Origin: Paralithodes platypus
Lineage: Eukaryota; Arthropoda; Malacostraca; Decapoda; Lithodidae
Direction: 5' to 3'
Length of the DNA stretch: 64,000 nt
NCBI GenBank assembly: GCA_032716605.1
Contig: CM064481.1
Location: 17,850,811-17,914,810 of the forward strand
A program made the position numbers and the translations under genes. Of this stretch, positions 22,322 to 31,599 are shown one piece after another. Under the pieces are notes generated by a model. It worked only from the letters and a program-made list of their open reading frames with translations, was not told where the DNA came from and ran no database searches. How positions within the stretch are numbered: the first letter of the stretch is position 1; every line of letters begins with the position of its first letter.

Positions 22322-22410
22322 AATTAGTGGGGGAGGTGGAACTGGGTCAGGGAAGGGATGGAGGAGGAGGAGGTGAACCTGGTAGGAGGCAGAGAGGGAA
22401 GAGAAACAAG

Positions 22411-25235
22411 GAGGTGGATTCAAATATACTGTGCTACTACACTAATATAGATGGAATAAACAGTAAAAAGGTAGAGTTAGATAATATATTAAGAAAAGAT
22501 CAACCACAGATAGTCTGTTTGACAGAGACAAAGCTGAACCAGGACTTTGACAGCAACATAGTGTTTAGTGAAGGATATAATATATGGAGAAATGATAGAA
22601 AGGGTAAAAGGGGAGGTGGAGTGGCAGTATTAGTTAAGAACCCTATGACAGCAAAGCACGTGGAGTTAAATAATGACAAGGCAGAAATAATGGCAGTTGA
22701 ACTCAATGATATAGAAGGAAAAAGCTAGACATAGCAGTAGCTTACATGCCACCAAAGACCAGAGCATGGAGGGAGTTGGAGTTTGAGGAGATGGTAGAGG
22801 ATATGATTCAGTCGTTGAGAAGATTGCTTTTAAGGAAGAATCGATTGATCTTGGTAGGAGATTTCAACTGTAGTGAGGTTGATTGGGAATCGGGAGATGC
22901 AGGGCCAAATCAGAGATCTTGGGGAAGTCGGCTAGTGGAGTTGGTTACGGAAAATGTACTTACACAACATGTGAAGGAAAATACAAGAATGAGGGGTAAT
23001 AACGAACCTTCTAAACTCGATCTGATTTTTACAAAAGATCCTCACGAAATTAGTGATATAAACTATCTATGTCCTGTAGGTAAAAGTGATCACCTATTAC
23101 TAAAATGGAAGTTGACCTCGAGTAATGCCAATAGATTAGACAATAGCTACATAAATGACAGATTAAATTATAGTAAAGCTGATTATGTATCCTTGAAAAG
23201 ATATTTAGAGGGAGTAGATTGGGATCTTATTTTGAAGGAACGGGACGTACAAGGTAAATATAGTAGATTCCTCGAAATTTATAGAGTAGGAACCAATATG
23301 TTTGTCCCAAGATATAAAACTGGAAATTTTACTAAGCAGAAAGATTGGTTTAATTTGAAATGCAAAAGAGCTTTGGGTAGGCGTGATGCAGCTTGGGCTA
23401 GATTAAGAAGAAGGAACACTGAGAGTAATCGGAATAAATATAAACAGGAGAGGAATAGATATGTTAACATAATTAGGCAAGTTAAAATGAACTATGAGAA
23501 GAACATAGTAAATAAATGTGAAAGTGACCCTAGATTATTTTATAAATATATAAACAGTAAGTTGAAGGTAAAGAAACAAATTACTAAATTAAGAGTTGAT
23601 GCTAGGACGTATGAAAATGTATCGGACATGTGTGAGGTAATGAATAACAAATTGGGGTCAGTTTTTACTAGAGAGGAAGGTTTTGATTTTGACGAACCAC
23701 AGGCGGGAGTACTGGAGAGTGGTCTTAGTAAGATTGAAATAACTAGAGATGAGCTGTTATCTGCGATGAGAGGACTTGAAGTAAGGAAAGCTATGGGACC
23801 GGATGAAGTGTCTGCCTGGGTTTTAAAGGAGTGTGCAGAGCAATTAGTGGAGCCAGTGAGGGACATAATTCAAGCTTCCTTAGATAAAGGACAGGTTCCT
23901 GTTGAATGGAAAAGAGCTAATATCATTCCGATATACAAGAATGGAAACCCTGAGGACCCTCTAAACTATAGACCAGTTTCACTTACTAGTATTGTATGCA
24001 AGATTTGTGAAAAGCTAATTAGGAAGAGATGGATGAAAATGTTGGAGAGAAAGAAAATAATAACCCCAAAGCAATTTGGATTCAGAGAAGGGACATCTTG
24101 TGTTACCAGTTTGCTATGTTATTACAGTAGGGTGATAGATGTACTCCAAGAAAGAGGCGGATGGGTGGACTGCGTCTACTTAGACCTTTCCAAAGCATTC
24201 GATAAGGTACCACATAAGAGATTGTTATCTAAGCTTGAGACGCTAGGATGTGTCAGGGGGAGTTTGCTGAAATGGATGGAGAGCTATTTAACAGATAGGG
24301 AAATGAGGACCAACATTAGAGGAACTTACTCATCGTGGCGGAAAGTTGAGAGTGGTGTGCCGCAGGGATCTGTGTTGGCGCCTCTCATGTTCCTTGTGTA
24401 CGTGAATGACCTGCCGATAGGCATAAACTCTTACATGTCAATGTTTGCAGATGACGTAAAAATTATGAGACAAATAACAAATAAAAGTAGTTGTGAGGAG
24501 CTGCAAGGGGATTTAGATAAAATATACGAATGGAGCACCAAGTGGAAAATGAAATTTAATATAAGTAAATGTCATGTGTTAAATATGGGAAGAAGTGTGA
24601 ATAGACCAAATTGGGAGTACAGGATGGGAGATAATAAAATTAGCAAGGCCGAAAAAGAAAAAGATTTAGGGTTGATTATACAAGATAATTTGTCGCCAGA
24701 GAAACATATTAACAAGCTCTGTAGCGGAATGTATGCAATGGCCGGGAATATGAAAGTTGCTCTGAACTATTTGGATGAGACCATGGTAGCGAAAATTATG
24801 AAGAGTATGATTAGACCAAGATTGGAGTATGCAGCAGTGGTGTGGTCCCCGCATCTAAAGAAGCATATTCACAAGTTAGAAAGAATCCAGAGAGCAGTCA
24901 CTAGATTGGTTCCAAGTCTCAGAGAACTGCCATATGAAGGGAGGCTAGACAAATTAAATCTACCGAGTCTAAAAGAGAGGAGAGAGAGGGGAGACATGAT
25001 AATGATGTACAAATGTACCCGGGGGCTGGAGAGGCTGGATAGGGAGGATATATTAATTATGGATACAGGAATAACTAGAGGCCACAGCTACAAAGTAAAA
25101 AGACCTACCTGCAAGAACGATATCAGGAAGTTTAGCTTCCCCTATAGATGTATTGACAAATGGAATGGGCTGGAGGAGGAGGTGGTAGGGGCAAGGAACA
25201 TCCATATTTTCAAGAAAAAATTGGATAAAAAGTAG
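22411..25235 (+). pseudogene. LINE-1 ORF2: endonuclease and reverse transcriptase
   Basis: N-terminal APE-type endonuclease: YTNIDGINSKK, LTETKLNQDF, GDFNCSEVDW (near 22856) and KSDHLLLKW (near 23080). Then [58 protein letters not shown] (motif A, near 24175), [20 protein letters not shown] (motif B), MFADDVKIM (motif C, near 24442, both Asp present), and a C-terminal part ending FKKKLDKK. 22746-25235 is one open frame of 829 residues. The first 100 residues are in another frame; loss of one A in the A-run near 22718 explains the shift. The function of the intact family is target-primed reverse transcription. Otherwise this copy is well preserved, so it is young. Confidence 0.88.
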
Positions 25236-25315
25236 ACTGAGAGACGGGACAACACGAGCTTAGCTCAACTCCTGTAAACTACAATTAGGTAAATACAATT
25301 AGGTAAATACATGAA

Positions 25316-25430
25316 TACTAGGTTAGGTTAGGTTAGGTTAAAATAGACGGGAACATGATGGGAAAGGTCCGACGCCACTACGCGTAATGTAAACAAAGAT
25401 GGCGGTATGCCCGCTCACTACATCCTACCC
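25316..25430 (-). repeat. repeat family X end with (TTAGG)4
   Basis: TAGGTTAGGTTAGGTTAGG at 25320-25338, then sequence inverted relative to 20900-20985 (TCTATTTTA/GACGGGAACATGATGG, GTAAACAAAGATGGCGG). The end CTCACTACATCC resembles the X end at 31668. It abuts the C-terminal part of the minus-strand LINE. Confidence 0.6.
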
Positions 25431-25489
25431 CCCTTCTGTAATAAGGACACCAAAATTGAACAGCATAATCCATATGGGGTCTCACTAAT
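25431..25489 (-). mobile_element. minus-strand LINE, 3' part (rest at 30072-31560)
   Basis: Encodes VRPHMDYAVQFWCPYYRRG on the minus strand, a conserved block after the RT of CR1-like LINEs. The rest of the same LINE lies beyond the inserted element 25490-30071; both sides share ACTAAT. Confidence 0.88.
25484..25489. repeat. target site duplication of Tn-N (left)
   Basis: ACTAAT, repeated at 30072-30077 on the other side. It lies in the Leu-Val codons of the interrupted LINE. Confidence 0.9.
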
Positions 25490-25945
25490 AGTAGAGTCAT
25501 TTTCAGAGCTTCCGAGACCGTGTTTAGGATACCAAAGTTTCTCAGTGAATTTAATAAGGGCAACTGATGCTAAAAAAAATAAGCCCCCATACATCTCACC
25601 AAAATGACGGGAAAGTTGTTATTTTAGACGTTTTTCAAAATGGCCGCCGCCGTCATCTTAAAAAATTGATAAAGTTCTATTTCTTGAAGTGAATGGCCAA
25701 AAATGACAATTTTGGTGTCTATTCCCACTGATTTTGGTGTCAGAAAGCCAATGGGATGGCATAATTAAAAAATAATTAATAACTAATTACCAAATAATTA
25801 AGAAAATAAGAAAATAATTAAGAAAATCAATGGGATGGCATAATTCATGATTTAGAGTCCCATTAACCTCAACATCTAAGACAAATATGATGTTGTTAAA
25901 TCCACTGAGAAACTTTGGTATCCTAAACACGGTCACGGATCCTCT
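25490..25945. repeat. left inverted repeat of Tn-N
   Basis: Pairs with 29650-30071. The arm has its own inner symmetry: the outer block ACCGTGTTTAGGATACCAAA (25526) returns inverted at its inner edge (near 25915-25940). The central part is AT-rich (AATAATTA words) with GGCCGCCGCCGTCAT near 25640 as a GC island. ATGGGATGGCATAATT occurs twice within it. Confidence 0.9.
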
Positions 25946-27157
25946 GAAACTTACTCAAATAATATAATATATAATTTAAAATGTAAACCAAGAATGTTGA
26001 CTGATCAATTCCTTCTTTTTCAGGTTTGTTGCATCGAATTTGGCGTGAAGAATCATAAGCATGGAACGTAGAGGAGTTAGTGATGTGCCTGACCCAGGAC
26101 CTGGATTAAAATGCATATTATGTCAACATCCCTGTATAGCTGATGATAGTACGGCAAGACATCTGATACAAAGTGGGAGAATCTAAGGAGCAAGTGTTTT
26201 CGGTGGAAGGAACTTGATAAATTTCAGCATGCCTATGCAGCAGTGGAGTGGGACAAGGGGCCTAAAGGCCTGTACATGCATAGTAAATGTTACACCCAGA
26301 TCAGTAGTAATCGCTATATTCAGCAAGCACAGAATCGTAAACGGAAATCTGAACAGGAAGAAGTTCAAGCATCAACTTCAAGTCAACAACTCCCAGGAAA
26401 TGTGCCTAAAAAGCTTCGTTCTAGTACTGGAGTGGTTCATGATAAGAATCTCTGTGTGTGGTGTATGAAAGGACCACAAAAAACCAGTAATCCTGGCAAG
26501 TCCAAACTTTTGCTGCTGTCAACAGTAGACGCATGGAACCGGTTCAAGTTGCATACAGTTTGTCTGTCAGATGAGCCTATAAGAGAAAGATTGAATACCC
26601 TACTTGCATCTATCCCAGACAGTCAAACGGCGTTTGGATTGGAAATTCGTTATCATCGTGAATGTTGGCGCAATTATGTCAGTAACCCTCTGAAGGAGTC
26701 TTTTCCTGATGAAAAAACAGAGCATCTGCAACATGTTAATCTTCGAGAGGCCCAAAATATCTTCTTTCATCATGTCCGTCAAGTTATCTTTGAAGATCAT
26801 GAAATCCGTACACTGCAAGGTCTTGTAAAGGATTACAAAGGCATTACTTCAAATTATGGTTACTATTCCACAGCAAAGTCCAGTTTCGTGAAGGAAATTC
26901 TGATCAAGGAATTTGGAGATGACATAGCATTTCATGAACGAGGTCAGAAGAATGTGAGTGAACTGGTATATGATGCAAGAGCTGCAGGTTCATATCTTGA
27001 GGCTGCAATATCCTCTCTAGGTGTAAGTGACGATCAGCTGGTGAAGAATGTAGCTGGGCGACTCAGAGATCAGATCATCAAAACAAAAACTGTTCCTTGG
27101 CCTCCATACATACATGAGCTAGAAGAATATGAAGACCTGAATGATCTCCTATTGAAG

Positions 27158-27247
27158 CTCATCACTTGGTTAAAGCACCCCACAAAGTCTGAAGTTGATG
27201 ACAAGCCCCAAGTCAGATCAATTGCATCTATTTTGACCAGCTACATC
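27158..27247. repeat. source of the 90-bp internal duplication
   Basis: Starts CTCATCACTTGG and ends CAGCTACATC; identical to 27555-27644, 397 bp downstream. It lies in coding sequence (LITWLKHPTKSE). Confidence 0.9.
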
Positions 27248-27554
27248 ACTGGAAGACGTACTGCATTTGAGACAAACCTCGGTGTACTGCTACATGGTAT
27301 GACAAAGAGCAGAGAAATGGTAGACATATTACATAAGGATGGCCTGGGAATCAGTTACAATGATGTGCTTTTGCTTAGAGATTTCTGGGCAGTTACTGAC
27401 CTGAAGCATTCAACTGAGTGTCCTTTTGAACTTTCTGAAGGAACACCGGCAATATGTATAGTCGACAACGATGACTTCAAAAGTGACACTTTGACTGGAA
27501 GTGGCCAATCACATCGTACAAATGTCATGTTTGTTCAGCCAGACCTACCTAAGA

Positions 27555-27644
27555 CTCATCACTTGGTTAAAGCACCCCACAAAGTCTGAAGTTGATGACA
27601 AGCCCCAAGTCAGATCAATTGCATCTATTTTGACCAGCTACATC
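27555..27644. repeat. 90-bp copied insert that breaks the Tn-N gene
   Basis: Exact copy of 27158-27247 but read in another frame, bringing a TGA at 27587-27589. On both sides the words CCTAAGAC(T) and TCTAAGAC(C) are similar, and the net addition is 95 bp (not a multiple of three). It looks like a templated insertion at break repair. Confidence 0.85.
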
Positions 27645-28946
27645 TAAGACCTACCTACCTACCCTAGATGATGATAGACCAGTTGCAAATAGCACCTTGC
27701 CTTCGTACCTCTCTGATAGCCTCAAAGAACTTGGGAGCCAGATGCAAAGAATTGAACCATACAAAACAGTCAAGCGTGGTGAACCACCCATCAGACCAAG
27801 GATAACGGATGAACAACATCTGGACACAGTTCCTCAAAGAATGAGAGGTGTCATCCATGCAATGGCCCGAGTTAAGGCAGACGGAACAAGACCAAAGCCA
27901 GAAGACCAGACTGTACCAGCCTTTTCTGGCTTCCAGGCCACGCTATCACCAGAAACCCAGAAAAGTCAAGCGATTTATCATATGACTTATCCTGATCCAC
28001 CAAGCAAGACAATTCTGTATGATGCCCTGCGCAAGCTTGCAAAGGCAATTGATGGCAAGAAGATGCCATTTGCCATTATCGTCGGTGATCATCCTGTCTA
28101 CGCATTATTGCTAGAATTGAAAAGTGAGAATCCAGCAAGGAATCTCACCACAGATGAAGTTTTGCAGAATCTCACATACGCCCATGCAGAAGCAGACACA
28201 GCTCTGTTCACTCTTTATGGTAAGCTGCGGTCGGAAGGGTATACAGAAGCAGTTGTCATAGACACTGAAGATACTGATAACTACGTTCAGGCAGCCTATG
28301 TGGCTCGGCAAATATCAGGACTCTTGTGCTTGAAACGCAAATCTCACCTGATAAATGCTCGGTGTTTGTGTAGTGAGGCAATGGCGGAGTCTTTGATCCC
28401 ACTTTATGTTCTTACCGGATGCGACCATAACTCCGGCTTTTATGGAATAGGCAAGAAAACTATTGTCGACCGTGTAGAAAAATCATCAGAAGCTCGCAAC
28501 CTCCTTAAAAGTTGTGGCACAATCATCCCAGTCACACAGGAAATCATCAATGACTTACAGAAATTTGTTATCCGGTACATCTATTGTGACACCAAACACA
28601 AGACCCTAGCAGAGGTGAGAGCAGCAAAGTGGTCAGTACTCAAGAAAAAGAAGATCATCAGACTGGTACCTGATTCTGACAGTCTACGACCACACTTAGA
28701 GCGCACCAATTACCTCACATATCTGAAGAAGAATTTCCAGCTTCAGAATCATCCATCACCAATTGGCCATGGATGGCACCTTGTAAATGGCTTATGCCTC
28801 CCAGTACGCTATACCCAACCTGCACTTCCATCATTCCTGGATCTTCTAAAAACTCCAAGTCATCCACAAATGGAGAGCAGCGATGATGACAGCGGAAGTT
28901 ATTCTGACAGTTGTGCATCATATTTGTCCTGCAGTGATAGTGCATC

Positions 28947-29620
28947 TTAACCCGTTGAGACCCAGCGTCGCACGTGTTGCGTCGGCAGTCTTTGATCACC
29001 AACTCCCAGCGACGCATCACGTGCGTCCGACATATAAAAAACACTTACGTGGCTCGTAAGGTAGGAAATGGCGGGAGAATAGGAGGGGGAGGTACCGTAG
29101 TGTGTGTGGGAGCCGGGCCAGTAGGTGTGAGCGGGCCGAGACAGCCGCGCGGCTGGTGGTGGTGGGCTTAGTGGGGATAGTTTACACCCCTAGTTCACCG
29201 CCACTTTGAACCTTCATTACTCCGGTCGTATGGGAGCTAGAGGCTTGAGATTTATGTGAGATACTCCTTAGGATGTATGCCGTACAATGCCATACTCAGT
29301 TTTTACCCTAGTGCTCCCGGGCGGGTGGTCATGCGGGGGAGACGAACTATTGAACACCCCCCCCCCCACGCCCCCCAAATGACCGAAATGATTTTTTTTT
29401 TTTTTTTGGTGTTCATTTCTCACCATTCTCTTCCATTTTGGCTCAACAAATTTTTTTGAGGCTTCCCCCCCCCAAAAAAAAAAATGTCAGAGGTGATTTT
29501 TTTTTTTTTTTTTCATTTCTCATCCTTGTCTTCCATTTTAGCAAACAAAAAAAATAAGTGAAAATGGCTTGGGACTGGGGTGAACAAAATATTATAACTA
29601 GCCGGGGCTCAACGGGTTAA
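28947..29620. mobile_element. TTAA miniature element, family M3
   Basis: 666-bp body between TTAA at 28947-28950 and 29617-29620 with inverted ends CCCGTTGAG and CTCAACGGG. It contains long C and T homopolymers (29358-29372, 29391-29408). It is inserted in the stop codon TAA of the Tn-N gene, which is re-formed at the left junction. No coding capacity. Confidence 0.9.
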
Positions 29621-29649
29621 TGCAGTAGGTCTCATGTTTTATTAATTTA

Positions 29650-30071
29650 GGATACCAAAGTTTCTCAGTGGATTTAACAACATCATATTTGTCTTAGATG
29701 TTGAGGTTAATGGGACTCTAAATCATGAATTATGCCATCCCATTGATTTTCTTATTTACTTAATTATTTGGTAATTATTTATTAATTATTTTTTAATTGT
29801 GCCATGCCATTGATCTTCTGACACCAAAATTAGTGGGAATAGACACCAAAATTGTCATTTTTGGCCATTCACTTCAAGAAATAGAACTTTATAAATTTTT
29901 TAAGATGACGGCGGCGGCCATTTTGAAAAACGTCTAAAATAACAACTTTCCCGTCATTTTGGTGAGGTGTATGGGGGCTTATTTTTTTTAGTATCAGTTG
30001 CCCTTGTTAAATTCACTGAGAAACTTTGGTTTCCTAAACACGGTCACGGAAGCTCTGAAAATGACTCTACT
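29650..30071. repeat. right inverted repeat of Tn-N
   Basis: Complement of 25490-25925. The inner edge starts TTTAGGATACCAAAGTTTC and lacks about 20 bp present at the inner edge of the left arm. Confidence 0.9.
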
Positions 30072-31560
30072 ACTAATGACAAGTAAAATTTTAAGATAAC
30101 ATCAGCAGTACTGTTACTCACACTCCTAGAGATGAACCCGAGAATCCTGTTTGCCTTGTTTCGAACGCTTATACACTGTTTTTTAGGCTTCAAATCATTG
30201 CTAACAAACACACCTAGATCTTTCTCACAATTTGAGTTTTCTAATTCTAGGCTATATTAGCTAGTTTATATTTAACATTTGTATGCATCTTCCCTATCTT
30301 TAATACCTTGCATTTGTCAATGTTAAACTTCATCTGCCTATTTACTGACCATTTGTGTAAGGTATCTAGATCCCTTTGGAGGCACTCTATATCTCTATCT
30401 GAATCCATTTTCTCCCCATTTTGGTATCGTCTGCAAATTTACTTATCCTACTAGTTATACCTAAATCAAGGTCATTTATGTATATAACAAACAACAGAGG
30501 ACCTAATACAGATCCCTGGGGGACACCACTTTTAACTGCTCCCCATTCTGACTTCGTACCATTTATGCTGACTCTCTGCTTCCTACCAATTAGCCATGAC
30601 CTAATCCATCCCAACAACGCCCCACCTATTCCATGCGCCTCAACCTTTCTCATCAATCTCTCATGGGGGACTCTGTCGAAAGCTTTACTGAAATCTAAAT
30701 ATATTATATCATATGACTTGTCATTATCTACTGTTTCATATACCTCTGAGAAAAAACTAAGCAAATTAGTAAGGCAAGAACGTCCCTGAGTGAATCCATG
30801 CTGAGAAGAATTTATTAAATTAAATGTGTCTAAGTGGTTTCTAATTTTACTATCAATAATTGACTCTAGTAGCTTTCCTATGATTGATGTAAGACTAATG
30901 GGACGGTAATTGGATGCTATTGACTTATCACCTTTTTTGAAGATCGGAACTACGTTTGCAAGCTTCCAAGCTTCTGGAACTATACCTGTCTCTAATGACT
31001 TGTTAACCCTTGTCTAGCAGGTTTTTTTGGGCTTATTTGGGCATATTCAGGCCCTTCTGCATGATAAATCAAGTATCTGCATGAAAACAAAATTATTTAG
31101 CAAAAAACTAGGCGCTAAAAGCTTCAAAATGAGACCAGAACGAGCTACGTAGCACTCGTGGTTCTCATACAGTGATACCAGTAACATGGGAGTTTAGCGT
31201 ATAGCAGCATATTTTTCCCAGCTATGCTCACTACTGGCTACACTGCCGGCCTCTCGAGAACACAGGGAACATGAGTTAATGGGCGGCGGTAAGCCCTGGG
31301 AGTCGGCTGTCTGGCCCGCTGCGCTCCCGGCCATTTGCACTCGATTTTAACCCTTTAAAAGCCTTAATAATGCTCCTAACTTGCTGCAAATTGGAACCGG
31401 ACTTAAGTCCGACCCCGATCTTTAAGGGTTAAATAGAAATGTTAATGGGTAACTTAACTCATCTCTACATTCTTTTAATACTCTAGCATATACCTCATCA
31501 GGACCAGGCGATTTATGAGGTTTCAGTCTGTCAATTTCCTTAAGCACATAATTTCTACTT
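30072..31560 (-). mobile_element. minus-strand CR1-like LINE, main part
   Basis: Minus-strand frames encode, in order, [20 protein letters not shown] (near 30990-30930), [48 protein letters not shown] (motif A), [20 protein letters not shown] (motif B) and KFADDTK (motif C, near 30435), then the region up to the Tn-N insertion. A stop and indel near 30420 end the open frame. Endonuclease and ORF1 are missing (5'-truncated near 31560, next to family X). A TTAA element is inserted at 31003. Confidence 0.85.
31003..31432. mobile_element. TTAA miniature element, family M4
   Basis: 422-bp body, TTAA at 31003-31006 and 31429-31432, ends CCCTTG and AAGGG. Taking it out restores the LINE reading frame FLFNKSLETG on the minus strand. 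No transposase. Confidence 0.88.
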
Positions 31561-31599
31561 ATAGTAACCGTAGGCTACTTAACCTATTTTCTATACTAT

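Larger units (their letters stand above)
21680..25300 (+). mobile_element. CR1/L2-like LINE, nearly full length (LINE-1 of this window)
   Basis: Contains an ORF1 relic and an ORF2 with endonuclease and RT, ending in a short 3' tandem repeat, AATTAGGTAAATAC twice (near 25280-25310). Such short repeat tails are typical of CR1/L2 elements. Two lesions are seen: a stop in ORF1 and a one-base loss in ORF2. X-like sequence (TTCCCGTCTATTT) flanks it on both sides (21712 and 25348, inverted), so it is probably inserted in a copy of family X. Confidence 0.85.
26061..28950 (+). pseudogene. Tn-N protein: Zn-finger-like N-terminus, FEN1/XPG-like PIN nuclease C-terminus
   Basis: The first ATG (26061) starts MERRGVSDVPDPGPG and a CILCQHPC motif; a frameshift near 26180-26190 follows. 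The next frame (to 27589) has LYMHSKCYTQI, CVWCMKG and YHRECWRNYV, a Cys/His pattern suggesting zinc binding. A 90-bp duplication at 27555-27644 then shifts frame and adds a stop. The last part (from about 27646 to 28950) has AIIVGDHPVYALL, HAEADTALF, VVIDTEDTDNYVQAAYVA and LYVLTGCDHNSGFYGIGKKT. The acidic residues (EAD, DTEDTD) and the GCD...GIGKK helix-hairpin-helix-like block are those of FEN1/XPG 5'-nucleases with a PIN fold. The tail is Ser/Asp-rich. A pyrimidine tract ending TTTTTCAG before 26022 may be an intron end. Family members of unknown function occur in other invertebrates, as I recall; the role in transposition is inference. Confidence 0.75.
25490..30071 (+). mobile_element. 4.58-kb TIR element encoding a FEN1/PIN-like nuclease (Tn-N)
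   Basis: Terminal inverted repeats of about 420-450 bp (25490-25945, 29650-30071) and a direct duplication ACTAAT on each side (25484-25489, 30072-30077). Removing the element and one copy restores a continuous LINE frame, which fixes the ends to the base: AGTAGAGTCATTTTCAGAG and its complement. It carries one broken gene (26061-28950) and a later TTAA element (28947-29620). The duplication is 6 bp, which does not fit the common classes (hAT 8, Mutator 9, piggyBac TTAA, mariner TA, Transib 5). No DDE transposase is recognised. Dada elements are reported with 6-7 bp duplications, but I see no evidence for or against that relation. Family is unassigned. Confidence 0.85.

Noticed and set aside
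25490..30071. Classification of Tn-N as hAT or piggyBac
   Set aside because: The duplication is 6 bp, not 8 bp or TTAA, and the terminal bases do not fit either group.
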